DNA of 38,904 nt. Source: Nitrobacter sp. 62-23 (GTDB lineage Bacteria > Pseudomonadota > Alphaproteobacteria > Rhizobiales > Xanthobacteraceae). Both the position numbers and the translations under genes were made by a program. Numbering within the stretch: the stretch's first letter is position 1; each line of letters begins with the position of its first letter. The notes beneath the pieces are model-generated. The model made no database searches and was not told the DNA's origin. It worked only from the letters and a program-made list of their open reading frames with translations. Below, in pieces: positions 8,495 to 16,566 of this stretch. Location: contig NZ_MKSM01000001.1 in the NCBI RefSeq assembly GCF_001897285.1, forward strand, positions 1-38,904, read 5' to 3'.

Positions 8495-9919
8495 TCAGGC
8501 TCCCAGGACGGCTTGAGGCGGCGCTATCAGCGCAGGTTCTCTCGCGTCGCCGGATGCCGAGGTCGAGCGCGGATCGGCAAGCGATCCGAGCAGGCTGTAG
8601 CGCTCGAGGCTGTCGATGGCGACGGGCAGCACCTTTCCGACAATATCGGCGGACGCCATGACATGCGCGGGCTGCAGATAGGCGGTGCGGCCAACGATCT
8701 GACCCGCCTTGCGCGCGGCGCGCTCGAACAGCACATCGACCGTCCTGCCGATCGCCGCCCTGTTGAAGGCGGATTGCTGGCTGTCGATCAGGCCCTGAAG
8801 CCGCTCCAGTCGTGCATCCATATCGGCCGTTGACACCGTCTCCTGCATCTCCGCCGCCGGCGTTCCCGGCCGTGGCGAATACTTGAACGAATAGGCGGCA
8901 GCGTATCCGATTTGGTCGACGAGCGCGAGGGTCGCGGCGAAATCTTCCTCGGCTTCGCCGGGAAAGCCGACGATGAAGTCCGACGAGAACGCGATATCCG
9001 GCCGGGCATGGCGCAGCCGGTCGATCACGCGGCGGTAATCGGCGGCGGTATGTTTGCGGTTCATGGCCGCGAGGATCCGGTCGGAGCCGGATTGCACCGG
9101 CAGATGCACGAACGGCATCAACGCGTCGAGATCGCGGTGCGCCTCGATCAGGGTCTCCTCGACATCGCGCGGATGGCTGGTGGAGTAGCGCAGGCGGACG
9201 ATGCCCGGAATTGCGGCGAGGCGGTGCAGCAGCTTGCCGAACGGCCAGGGCCGTCCGTCGGGGCCGTCGCCGTGATAGGCGTTGACGTTCTGCCCGATCA
9301 GGGTGATCTCGCGCACGCCGTTGTCGGCGAGGCGCTGCACGTCCTCGACGACCTTCGCCACCGGCCGCGACACCTCCGCGCCGCGCGTATAGGGCACGAC
9401 GCAGAAGGTGCAGAACTTGTCGCAGCCTTCCTGCACCGTCACGAAGGCCGAGACGCCGCGGGCGCGGATCGCCTGCGGCGACGGCTGCGGCAGGAAATTG
9501 AACTTGTCCTCGACCGGAAACTCGGTTTCGAGCGCGCGGCCGTCGGCCTTCGCGCGGGCCAGCAGTTGCGGCAGGTGATGATAGCTCTGTGGTCCCACCA
9601 CCACATCGACGACGGGCGCGCGGCGGATGATCTCATGGCCTTCGGCCTGCGCGACGCAGCCGGCGACGACGACGCTCATGTCGCGGCCGGCGCTCGCCGC
9701 CTGGTCCTTGGCGGCGCGCAAGCGGCCGAGTTCGGAATAGATCTTCTCGGATGCCTTCTCGCGGATGTGGCAGGTGTTGAGGATAACGAGATCGGCTTCC
9801 TCGGCGCTGGCGGTCTCGACAAAGCCTTCGCCCGCCAGCGTGTCCACCATGCGCTGGGCATCGTAGACATTCATCTGGCAGCCATAGGACTTGATGTGCA
9901 GCTTGCGCGGCGGCGTCAT
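8495..9919 (-). CDS. miaB: tRNA-2-methylthio-N6-dimethylallyladenosine synthase
   Basis: MiaB is a radical-SAM enzyme that adds the 2-methylthio group to i6A37 of tRNAs. The N-terminal domain holds the auxiliary-cluster cysteines ([45 protein letters not shown]). The radical-SAM CxxxCxxC is [19 protein letters not shown]-terminal TRAM domain runs from about residue 385, ending the recognisable fold near LGSLADP, followed by a short tail. It is 474 aa, slightly longer than E. coli MiaB. The start ATG (9917-9919) gives [13 protein letters not shown]. It lies downstream of fur and 4 bp upstream of phoH. Confidence 0.97.
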   Translation of the reverse strand: MTPPRKLHIKSYGCQMNVYDAQRMVDTLAGEGFVETASAEEADLVILNTCHIREKASEKIYSELGRLRAAKDQAASAGRDMSVVVAGCVAQAEGHEIIRRAPVVDVVVGPQSYHHLPQLLARAKADGRALETEFPVEDKFNFLPQPSPQAIRARGVSAFVTVQEGCDKFCTFCVVPYTRGAEVSRPVAKVVEDVQRLADNGVREITLIGQNVNAYHGDGPDGRPWPFGKLLHRLAAIPGIVRLRYSTSHPRDVEETLIEAHRDLDALMPFVHLPVQSGSDRILAAMNRKHTAADYRRVIDRLRHARPDIAFSSDFIVGFPGEAEEDFAATLALVDQIGYAAAYSFKYSPRPGTPAAEMQETVSTADMDARLERLQGLIDSQQSAFNRAAIGRTVDVLFERAARKAGQIVGRTAYLQPAHVMASADIVGKVLPVAIDSLERYSLLGSLADPRSTSASGDAREPALIAPPQAVLGA

Positions 9920-10259
9920 GGAACCTGTTGTCGGTTATATCGCTCAGTTATAGGCTGGGTGGCGGAAAATCCAGTATGTCCATTGTCACGCCTGATGCGC
10001 AACCGCGCCTCTGCAAGGCTGAATCCGGAATCCCAGCCGGATCACATCCGGATTCCGGGTCTCTGGAGCCTTTCCGTATCTGACGGAATCAGAAGCGGGG
10101 CTCTATGATTTTGATTTGACGCGTTTTCTTTACGCGAACCGGTAGCCACATCGCTTGACAGCGCTCCAGGAGGCGTGTCCTGGAAACATGGTGGCTGACT
10201 GTCCCACCTGAATGACGGATCGCGGCGCCTGCCGCATGTCACCGGACGTGGAGTGGCGC
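9920..10259. other. Gap between fur and miaB (palindrome-rich)
   Basis: No gene is supported in this 340-bp gap. It holds a GAATCCGG/CCGGATTC inverted repeat (about 10021-10054), a two-hairpin palindromic element (10066-10163, listed separately) and a perfect TCCAGGA/TCCTGGA inverted repeat (about 10166-10183) just beyond it. Any miaB promoter or fur terminator must lie among these structures. Confidence 0.7.
10066..10163. repeat. RIME-like two-hairpin palindromic element, copy 1
   Basis: It consists of a GAGCC...GGCTC hairpin containing TGACGGAATCAGAAGCG, then the spacer ATGATTTTGATTTGAC and a degenerate GCGTTTTC...GACAGCGC hairpin with the GCGAACCGGTAG core. The same modules recur at 15266, 16463 and 22771. 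It resembles the intergenic mosaic elements described in rhizobia; the assignment to that class is from memory. Confidence 0.8.
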
Positions 10260-10709
10260 TCAGGAATTGTCCTCGTCCATCGGGACGCAATAGAGTTCGA
10301 GGCGGTGGTCGACCAGCCTGTAGCCGAGCTTGCGGGCGATCTCGGCCTGCAGCTTTTCGATTTCGTCAGAGGTGAATTCGATCACCGTGCCGTCACGCAA
10401 ATTGATGAGATGGTCGTGGTGACTGTCGCGCATCGTCTCGTAGCGCGCACGGCCCTCGCGGAAATCGTGTCGCTCGATGATGCCGGCGTCCTCGAACAGC
10501 TTGACGGTGCGATAGACCGTCGAAATCGAAATCTTGTCATCCACCGCGACGCAGCGGCGATAGAGTTCCTCGACGTCCGGATGATCGGAGGCTTCCGCCA
10601 GCACGCGCGCGATGACTCGGCGCTGTTCGGTCATGCGCATCCCGGTGGCGGCGCAACGCGCTTCGATCTTTGTGGGCTTCTGCGCAGAGGTCGGTTTCAG
10701 GGCCGTCAT
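10260..10709 (-). CDS. fur: Fur-family metalloregulator (Fur/Mur type)
   Basis: A 149-residue Fur-superfamily repressor. The winged-helix DNA-binding part includes RMTEQRRVIARVLAEASDHP and the recognition helix ISISTVYRTVKLFEDAGII. The dimer and metal-binding part has RDSHHDHLINLRDGTVIEF. The usual CxxC structural zinc pair after HHDHLI is absent (NLRD instead), as in the alphaproteobacterial Fur/Mur proteins that respond to manganese or iron. I chose the ATG at 10707-10709; the reading frame extends further upstream but through the probable promoter region. It sits between rimI and miaB, as in Bradyrhizobium. Metal specificity cannot be decided from sequence. Confidence 0.93.
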   Translation of the reverse strand: MTALKPTSAQKPTKIEARCAATGMRMTEQRRVIARVLAEASDHPDVEELYRRCVAVDDKISISTVYRTVKLFEDAGIIERHDFREGRARYETMRDSHHDHLINLRDGTVIEFTSDEIEKLQAEIARKLGYRLVDHRLELYCVPMDEDNS

Positions 10710-10789
10710 CGCGTGTCCGGTTCCGATGGCGCGTGGTCCGCCGGGGTGTGGGTCGGTCGCAGGCAAATATACGTCAAGATAGTGCAAGC

Positions 10790-10800
10790 GAATGACATTC
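10790..10800. promoter_or_regulatory. Small palindrome upstream of fur
   Basis: A perfect GAATG-A-CATTC inverted repeat lies about 80 bp upstream of the chosen fur start, in the 155-bp gap between rimI and fur. On the minus strand it is followed by TTGCAC and TATATT-like boxes. An autoregulatory operator is possible but unproven. Confidence 0.3.
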
Positions 10801-10864
10801 GGGAGTGCGATCGGACGCAAAGCCGATTCCCTGCGATCACCGTCCTTTTGCCACCGTGCGCAGA

Positions 10865-11344
10865 CTACGACAAGTCGCGGCGCATCACCAATGCATTCAG
10901 TTCCTTGCCGCCAGGCTCCCGATAATAGCGTTCGCGGCGCCCGGTGACGACGAAGCCCGCCCGTTCATAGAGACGCCGCGCCGGCTGATTATTTTCCTCG
11001 ACTTCCAGAAACACCCTGCGGACGCCGCGCCCGGCGAGGTAGCCGAGATGCGTGAACAGCAGGTCGCGCGAGAATCGCTGCCCGCGATGGCCCGCGTCGA
11101 TCGCGATCGAGAGAATCTCGGCCTCGTCCGCCGCGATGCGCGACACGGCGAAGCCGATCACGCTCGATCGCAACCGCAAACGCTGAACCAGCGTGTTGCG
11201 TTCCGCGATCATGACTTCGAATTCGCCCTCGCCCCATCCGCGGTGAAACGATGCACCGTGAATAGCCGCAAGGCGCGCGGCGTCGCGCGGGCTCGCGGCC
11301 TCGATCACCGGCGTCGCGCGCTCCCTGCTTCCGAACCAGGTCAT
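10865..11344 (-). CDS. rimI: Ribosomal-protein-alanine N-acetyltransferase (RimI-like)
   Basis: A 159-residue GNAT acetyltransferase, in the RimI position next to tsaB; RimI acetylates the N-terminal alanine of ribosomal protein S18. Visible features are the N-terminal helix AARLAAIHGASFHRGWGEGEF, the beta strands with AEILSIAIDAGHRGQRFSRD (acetyl-CoA pyrophosphate loop) and LEVEENNQPARRLYERAGF, then RRERYYR near the end. The loop reads RGQRFS rather than the common RGxGxG/A, a mild deviation. The start ATG overlaps the tsaB stop as ATGA, indicating coupling. Substrate is inferred from context only. Confidence 0.88.
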   Translation of the reverse strand: MTWFGSRERATPVIEAASPRDAARLAAIHGASFHRGWGEGEFEVMIAERNTLVQRLRLRSSVIGFAVSRIAADEAEILSIAIDAGHRGQRFSRDLLFTHLGYLAGRGVRRVFLEVEENNQPARRLYERAGFVVTGRRERYYREPGGKELNALVMRRDLS

Positions 11345-12042
11345 GATGATGCCGCCGGCTTGGATGTCTTGTGCGGGAGAACGCCGGCGGGCTTGGCGTC
11401 GGGGGCGCGCAGGTAGGTGGGGCGCGGCGGCGCGGTATCCGGATCGACCGCCGCGGCGAGCCATGCCACCCAGGCGATGTCGGGCGCTGCCTGCGGATCG
11501 ACCGCGACCGGCGGCGGGGCTTGCGCGGGCCAGCGGTCGGCGAGAAGCCGGGCGGCATTGCCGACCAGATGCGGCGCACCGAAACGCGATGCGGCGAGCG
11601 CCGTCTCGATCGGAGCGACCTGCGCCCGGACCAGCGTGGAGCCGTCGCCGCCGACAGCCTGGAAATAAACCTGGTCATGGCGGGCATCGATCGCGGCGAT
11701 CACCGGCGAGGAGCGGTTCTCGCCGACAACCGGCGCGGCATAGGCCATCAGGGTCGTCACGCCGACCGCTGGTTTGCCGGCGGCAAGCGCAATGCCGCGC
11801 GCGGCCGACAGCCCCACGCGAAGGCCGGTGAAACTGCCGGGGCCGGTGGTCGCGGCGACGCGGTCGAGGGAGGAGAAGGCGATACCGGCGGAGTCGATGA
11901 CGCGCGCGATGAGCGGCATCAGCGCTTCGGCATGCCCGCGCTTCATCGGCAGCGATTCATGGGCGACAAGCCGGTTTTCGTCGGTGTCCAGGACACAGGC
12001 GGCGCAGGCATCGAGTGCGGTGTCGATCGCAAGAACAAGCAT
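11341..12042 (-). CDS. tsaB: tRNA threonylcarbamoyladenosine biosynthesis protein TsaB
   Basis: TsaB (YeaZ) partners TsaD and TsaE in forming t6A37 of ANN-decoding tRNAs. The 233-residue protein starts MLVLAIDTALDACAACVLD and carries the family signatures KRGHAEALMPLIARV and the strongly conserved TGPGSFTGLRVGLSAARGIA, followed by a degenerate ASKHA-like domain. The C-terminal third is more divergent. It is the first gene of a minus-strand run continuing with rimI (4-bp overlap). Upstream is a 413-bp gap shared with the divergent DUF2778 gene. Confidence 0.95.
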   Translation of the reverse strand: MLVLAIDTALDACAACVLDTDENRLVAHESLPMKRGHAEALMPLIARVIDSAGIAFSSLDRVAATTGPGSFTGLRVGLSAARGIALAAGKPAVGVTTLMAYAAPVVGENRSSPVIAAIDARHDQVYFQAVGGDGSTLVRAQVAPIETALAASRFGAPHLVGNAARLLADRWPAQAPPPVAVDPQAAPDIAWVAWLAAAVDPDTAPPRPTYLRAPDAKPAGVLPHKTSKPAASS

Positions 12043-12455
12043 CGGAAGCCAGACTATCGTTTCGAGCAGGTCCTCGGCTGATCCGAGGAGTTGTGCCGGT
12101 TCGCATGGAGAACGCGACTTTATCAGACCAACGGCGTCATAAAGCCGGCGTCACGTCTAGCACCGTTCTCGCCGCATGGTCTGCGGTTCCGGCAGCCTGC
12201 GCCATGTTAAAGACACCTGATTGCCATGATTATGTCCATTTTCGGGGCTGCGCCCTGGATCTGGCCTGCATTTAATCGGCATTTAACTAAAACTCGCCTT
12301 AATGACGCTCCGCAAGTCTGCGACAGGTTCTCCGGAACTTGGGGTCATCGATTCGACCAAATGCGTAGTCTTGTATCCGCACCTGCTGGCGGCATGGGGA
12401 ATTTCATGCGCCGCTCGCAAAGACCGGGCGTTGAGTGATTCTGGACGTGGGGCGA
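12043..12455. other. Divergent intergenic region tsaB / DUF2778 gene
   Basis: No gene is supported here. It holds a CCTCGG-ctgat-CCGAGG hairpin (12072-12088) and two direct GCATTTAA copies (12268-12275 and 12279-12286) in an AT-richer patch that could carry the plus-strand promoter. Several short open frames have no family resemblance or ribosome-binding site. Confidence 0.6.
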
Positions 12456-13583
12456 ATGACATACGTTACAGGCACGCGATATTACGATGCGGCGGATTAT
12501 GCCGCCGCTCCGCCCCGCAAGGCCGTTCCTCAGAATATTGTTGGCGCCGCCGCGCTCGGCTGCATCGCGCTCGCCTGCGCCTGGACCCTCTACGCCAATG
12601 TTTCCGGCGGAGACGCGGAACTGGTCACGGCGTCGCTGCCGCCAGCCGCATCCATCCGCGCTATACCGGCCGATCGCATCGCTGCTGCGTATGAGGCGCT
12701 CCACGAGACGCCTGCGCCACGCGCCGCTCAGGCGGCTCCTGAAGTTCGTGCAACGGCCGATGCCCGCATTGAAGATCCCGCCGCCCGCTCCCGCACGGCC
12801 TGGCTCTACGGTCCGCGCTTTCTCGGCGGAGAGCCGGAAAGCTTCCGCCCGCAGGCCGCCCCGGTTCAGCCTCCGGTAGAGGTCGCCTCGCTTCCCGCAG
12901 AGGCGATGCCGGAGACGTTGCCGCTTCCGCCGGCGCCGCAGGTCGTCGCGGTGGTGCCGATGCCGGCGCCGCGTCCGGCCGAATTACGTCAGTTGCAGGT
13001 TTCCACTCCTTCCCGCAATGATGTGGCTCAGGCCAACACCGCCGCCGCACTGGAGCCGGAGGCCGAGCCGAAGAAGCCGTCGATCTTCGAGAAGCTGTTC
13101 GGCAAATCCCTCTCCGGCGGTCTGCAGCTCGCCTTCGCGGCGCCCGACGGCGGGGTGACGAGCGACGGCGAGAGCCTGACGCTCGGCCGCATTCCGCAGT
13201 ACGATCAATATACTGCCGTCTACGATATTTCGGCGCGCACGGTCTACATGCCGAACGGCACCAAGCTCGAGGCGCATTCGGGGCTCGGCAAGATGCTGGA
13301 CGATCCGCGTTCCGCCGACAGGAAAATGCGCGGCGTAACGCCGCCGCACACCTATGATCTGTCCTTGCGCGAACGACCGTTCCACGGCGTGGAGGCGATC
13401 CGGCTGAAGCCGGTCGGCGGCGAGGACAAGATATACGGGCGCAGCGGTCTGCTTGCGCATACCTACATGCTCGGCCCGAACGGCGACTCCAACGGCTGCG
13501 TGTCGTTCAAGAACTACAACGCCTTCCTGCGCGCCTATAAGGGCGGCCAGGTCAAGCGGCTGGTCGTCGTCGCCAAGCTCTGA
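12456..13583 (+). CDS. DUF2778 L,D-transpeptidase-like membrane-anchored protein
   Basis: A 375-residue envelope protein. One transmembrane helix lies at about residues 28-48 (NIVGAAALGCIALACAWTLY). A long Ala/Pro-rich linker follows to about residue 245, then a C-terminal DUF2778 domain. This domain is related to L,D-transpeptidases and to peptidoglycan-acting Tlde1 effectors. The catalytic-looking motif is AHTYMLGPNGDSNGCVSFKN, with His335 and Cys348. It probably acts on periplasmic peptidoglycan, but substrate and direction (cross-linking or cleavage) are unknown. The ATG at 12456 has a GGGG-type ribosome-binding site; a GTG at 12435 would add seven residues. No secretion system or immunity gene is adjacent, so an effector role is not supported. 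Confidence 0.82.
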   Translation: MTYVTGTRYYDAADYAAAPPRKAVPQNIVGAAALGCIALACAWTLYANVSGGDAELVTASLPPAASIRAIPADRIAAAYEALHETPAPRAAQAAPEVRATADARIEDPAARSRTAWLYGPRFLGGEPESFRPQAAPVQPPVEVASLPAEAMPETLPLPPAPQVVAVVPMPAPRPAELRQLQVSTPSRNDVAQANTAAALEPEAEPKKPSIFEKLFGKSLSGGLQLAFAAPDGGVTSDGESLTLGRIPQYDQYTAVYDISARTVYMPNGTKLEAHSGLGKMLDDPRSADRKMRGVTPPHTYDLSLRERPFHGVEAIRLKPVGGEDKIYGRSGLLAHTYMLGPNGDSNGCVSFKNYNAFLRAYKGGQVKRLVVVAKL

Positions 13584-13600
13584 AGCCGAAGGGCCGCCTG

Positions 13601-14170
13601 CTACACCGGCCGCACTTCGACCACTTCGGGAATGAAATGCTTCAGCAGGTTCTGGATGCCGTTCCGCAAGGTGACCGTCGATGACGGGCATCCCGAGCAC
13701 GAGCCCTTCATGTTCACATAGACGATGCCATCCTTGAAGCCGCGGAAAGTGATGTCGCCGCCATCGTCGGCAACGCCCGGTCGCACCCGCGTCTCGATCA
13801 GGTCCTTGATCAAAGTCACGGTCTCGGCGTCTGCTTCATCGAAGAATTCAACGTCATTGTCGGTCTGGCCATTCCCGGCGGTGTCGCCGTCCGTCAACAG
13901 CGGCGCGCCAGACATATAGTGTTCCATGATCACGCCGAGGATGGCGGGCTTGAGATGCTGCCAGTCGCTGTCGTCCTTGGTCACCGTGATGAAGTCCGAG
14001 CCATAGAACACGCCGGTGACGCCGTGCACGGCGAACAGCTTCACGGCGAGCGGCGAGCGGTCGGCCGAGCTGGGGCCGGTAAATTCCATCGTGCCCTTGC
14101 CGAGTACGGTGCGGCCCGGAAGGAACTTCAAGGTGGCGGGATTGGGGGTAACTTCGGTCTGAATGAACAT
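13601..14170 (-). CDS. NifU-family Fe-S cluster scaffold/carrier (Nfu type)
   Basis: A 189-residue Nfu protein for iron-sulfur cluster delivery. The N-terminal Nfu domain starts MFIQTEVTPNPATLKFLPGR and covers about residues 1-90. The C-terminal NifU domain carries the cluster-binding CxxC in MKGSCSGCPSSTVTLRNGI (Cys158 and Cys161). The start ATG gives the canonical N-terminus of the family. It converges on the DUF2778 gene with 17 bp between stops. It lies downstream of usp on the same strand, separated by a dense block of palindromic repeats. Confidence 0.94.
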   Translation of the reverse strand: MFIQTEVTPNPATLKFLPGRTVLGKGTMEFTGPSSADRSPLAVKLFAVHGVTGVFYGSDFITVTKDDSDWQHLKPAILGVIMEHYMSGAPLLTDGDTAGNGQTDNDVEFFDEADAETVTLIKDLIETRVRPGVADDGGDITFRGFKDGIVYVNMKGSCSGCPSSTVTLRNGIQNLLKHFIPEVVEVRPV

Positions 14171-14285
14171 GGGTGTCTCCGTCGTCGCCGGTTCAAGGCC
14201 GGCGCGTAGGTTCCCTTAGCAGATAGCCATGACCAAAGCACGATCAAGAGCGCGGGCCGCCGGCCTGCCGGCCCCTGACGCCGAT

Positions 14286-14392
14286 CTGGAGCATTTTCAG
14301 TCAGGTGGGTTATCGGTCAGCGCCAAGAAAATGCATCAAAACAATAAGCTGGAGTCTTTCACCGTATCCATGAAATGGTGAAAGGACTCTAG
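14286..14392. repeat. RIME-like palindromic element, copy 2
   Basis: A GCATTTTC...GAAAATGC hairpin with the spacer ATCAAAACAATAAGC is followed by a second hairpin GAGTCTTTCACC...GGTGAAAGGACTC (one bulge), ending in CTAG at 14389-14392. That CTAG is shared with the start of the next, unrelated composite element. The first module matches those at 15266 and 16463. Confidence 0.8.
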
Positions 14393-14558
14393 TGGAGTGA
14401 ATTTGACATTCGCTACCCACTTTGCAGCGAACGTGTCAGGCGAATGTCAAATTCAAAACTCCACTAGAAACCTGATAGTTGCTAGTGGTCCTGTGATTCT
14501 AACATTTGCAAGAACTCCCTGCGGCAACGGGATGCAAATGTTAGAATTGGACCACTAG
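14389..14558. repeat. Composite two-hairpin CTAG element, copy 1
   Basis: Two long inverted repeats lie in tandem. Hairpin 1 (14389-14467) has arms CTAGTGGAGT and GAATTTGACATTCGC. Hairpin 2 (14482-14558) has arms CTAGTGGTCC and GATTCTAACATTTGCA. Each hairpin begins and ends with CTAG, and a 14-bp linker joins them. The last CTAG supplies the TAG stop of usp. A second copy lies at 18129-18296 in the same orientation. No coding potential. Confidence 0.9.
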
Positions 14559-15049
14559 GACAGCGCATCGATCGCGTCGTCATCCAGGCTACCCGGCACG
14601 ATCGTCACCGGAATCGGGAAGTTGCCCGCGGTTTTGGCCAGCGTCGTGATAATCGGACCCGGACCCTCGGGGCCGCCGCTGGCGGCCAGCACCAGCATCG
14701 AAATATCGAGATCCTTGTCGATGACGTCGAGAATCTGTTCGAGCGGGGAACCCTCGCGGATGACGCGTTCCGGCGTAATCGCGGCAATGCCGTTGGCCCG
14801 GCCAGAGGCGCGGTCGAGCGCTGCGTTCGCGCCTTCATAGGCTTCGGCGCGTATCACCTCCGCGACGCCAAGCCATTCCTGATTGCGGTCTTCGGGCTCG
14901 ACCACCCGCAGCATCACGATGCCGCCCCCGACGCGAATGGCGCGCCGGCTGGCATAATAGACGGCGCGGTCCCATTCCGCGCTGTCGTCGACGACGACCA
15001 GATATTTCGGCTTGTGGCCGCTCTCGTAGCTTCGACGGTGTGCGCTCAT
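14555..15049 (-). CDS. Universal stress protein (UspA-like) domain protein
   Basis: A 164-residue single Usp domain with an alpha/beta UspA-type fold. The first strand is KYLVVVDDSAEWDRAVYYA, then GGGIVMLRVVEPEDRNQEW, a long helix, the strand/loop EQILDVIDKDLDISMLVLAA, and a final VPVTIVP-like strand (IPVTIVPGS). The ATP-loop Gly-rich motif GxxGxxG(S/T) is not clearly preserved (ASGGPEGPGP). I chose the ATG at 15047-15049; a TTG at 15109 would add 20 unconserved residues. The TAG stop lies inside the terminal CTAG of a palindromic element. The gene follows trpS on the same strand. Confidence 0.85.
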   Translation of the reverse strand: MSAHRRSYESGHKPKYLVVVDDSAEWDRAVYYASRRAIRVGGGIVMLRVVEPEDRNQEWLGVAEVIRAEAYEGANAALDRASGRANGIAAITPERVIREGSPLEQILDVIDKDLDISMLVLAASGGPEGPGPIITTLAKTAGNFPIPVTIVPGSLDDDAIDALS

Positions 15050-15265
15050 GCATGTCCCGGTGCTGAACCAGCCCTCGCCATGCTGCCACGGCGTGCCCCG
15101 ATCCGACAAGCAGCTTGCGGGAGCGTGATCAACAAGTGTGCAAAGCGGTGGAAGGCGATGCAGCGGAAAGCGTGTCGCGGTTTTCCGCCCGCATCCTGTT
15201 TTCTTAAAATACCTGATTCGATCAGGTTCATGATTTCGGATCGATTCGATCCATTCATCTTGATC

Positions 15266-15360
15266 TATAGCGTTTTCGAGCGAAGTGGGTACCGGTTCGC
15301 GGGAAGAAAACGCGTCAAAACAAAATCATGGAGCCTGATTCCATCAGAAGCGGGCTCTAG
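15266..15360. repeat. RIME-like palindromic element, copy 3
   Basis: A GCGTTTTC...GAAAACGC hairpin with the core GTACCGGTTCGCG, then the spacer GTCAAAACAAAATCATG and a GAGCC...GGCTC hairpin ending CTCTAG. The final CTAG (15357-15360) contains the TAG stop of trpS. The remaining part of the gap to usp (15050-15265) shows no gene. Confidence 0.85.
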
Positions 15361-16397
15361 CGCTTGCGGATGAACCCGACGATATCCTTCACCGCGTTCA
15401 TGGTTTCCGAGGCGATGGCGCGGGCGCGGTCGGCTCCCTCGATCAGAATCCGGTCGACATAGGCGGGATCGTCGGTGAGCCGCTTCATCTCGGCGGCGAT
15501 CGGCGACAGCTTTGCGACCGCCAGGTCCACGAGGTTGGATTTGAAGCCGGAGAACTGCGCGCCGCTGAATTGCGCGAGCACCTGGGATTTTGGTGTGCCC
15601 GACAAGGCCGCATAGATGCCGACGAGGTTGTCGGCCTCGGGGCGGCTTTCCAGCGCCTTTTCCTCCGACGGCAGCGGCTCCGGGTCGGTCTTGGCCTTGC
15701 GGATCTTTTGCGCGATGGTGTCGGCATCGTCGGTGAGGTTGATGCGCGAATAATCCGAGGGGTCAGACTTCGACATCTTCTTGGTGCCGTCGCGCAGGCT
15801 CATCACGCGCGTCGCGGGTCCCGTGATCACAGGCTCGGGCAGCGGAAAGAACTTGTCCTCAAAGCCGTTGGCGGCGATCGATCCGGAAAAGTCATTGTTG
15901 AATTTCTGGGCGATGTCGCGGCTGAGTTCGAGGTGCTGTTTCTGGTCCTCTCCGACCGGAACGTGGGTGGCGCGATAGACCAGAATGTCCGACGCCATCA
16001 GCACCGGATAATCGTAAAGCCCGACCGACGCGTTCTCGCGGTCCTTGCCGGCCTTTTCCTTGAACTGGGTCATGCGGTTAAGCCAGCCGAGCCGCGCCAC
16101 GCAGTTGAACACCCAGGTCAGTTCGGCATGTCCCGCCACTTGGCTCTGATTGAAGATGATGTGGCGCTTCGGATCGATGCCGGCCGCGATGAAGGCGGCG
16201 GTGACCTCGCGGGTGTTGCGGCGCAATTCCTCCGGTCCGCCCCAGACCGCGACGGGCACGGTGATGGCATGGAGGTCGACCACGCAATAGAGGCATTCGT
16301 GGTCGGCCTGCAATTTCACGAAATTGACGATGGCGCCGAGATAATTGCCCAGATGCAGATTGCCGGTCGGTTGCACGCCCGAAAAAACCCGTGTCAT
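15357..16397 (-). CDS. trpS: Tryptophanyl-tRNA synthetase
   Basis: A class I aminoacyl-tRNA synthetase charging tRNA-Trp, 346 aa. The start [20 protein letters not shown] includes the HIGH-like signature GNLHLG. The KMSKS motif is seen as [18 protein letters not shown] around residue 205. Tryptophan-pocket segments [19 protein letters not shown] and [20 protein letters not shown] are intact. The ATG at 16395-16397 matches the family start; the frame stays open 28 codons upstream but through a palindromic repeat. It lies between murJ and usp, each boundary carrying a palindromic element. Its TAG stop coincides with the element at 15266. Confidence 0.98.
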   Translation of the reverse strand: MTRVFSGVQPTGNLHLGNYLGAIVNFVKLQADHECLYCVVDLHAITVPVAVWGGPEELRRNTREVTAAFIAAGIDPKRHIIFNQSQVAGHAELTWVFNCVARLGWLNRMTQFKEKAGKDRENASVGLYDYPVLMASDILVYRATHVPVGEDQKQHLELSRDIAQKFNNDFSGSIAANGFEDKFFPLPEPVITGPATRVMSLRDGTKKMSKSDPSDYSRINLTDDADTIAQKIRKAKTDPEPLPSEEKALESRPEADNLVGIYAALSGTPKSQVLAQFSGAQFSGFKSNLVDLAVAKLSPIAAEMKRLTDDPAYVDRILIEGADRARAIASETMNAVKDIVGFIRKR

Positions 16398-16462
16398 CGC
16401 TCTCTTCGCTTTCTCTTTCTGCCTGTTGCAACGCGGCCGGCGCCGCATGTCGTGCCACGCTT

Positions 16463-16566
16463 TAGAGCATTTTCGGGCCAAGTGAAATCCGGTTGGCGTG
16501 AAGAAAACGCGTCAAATCAAAATCATAGCGCCGCTCCTGATTCAATCGGAAGCGAAAATGATCTAG
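16463..16566. repeat. RIME-like palindromic element, copy 4
   Basis: A whole-element inverted repeat has outer arms TAGAGCATTTTCG and CGAAAATGATCTA (12 of 13 pairs). It encloses the ATCCGGTTGGCGTGAAG core and the GTCAAATCAAAATCAT spacer. The right end GATCTAG contains the TAG stop of murJ. Confidence 0.85.

Noticed and set aside
12984-13700. Minus-strand open frame opposite the DUF2778 gene
   Set aside because: It overlaps the conserved catalytic domain antisense and runs into the nifU 3' end. Its composition is that of a shadow frame.
14286-14558. CRISPR array
   Set aside because: The repeats are long palindromes in two different families, without regular unit-spacer spacing or cas genes.
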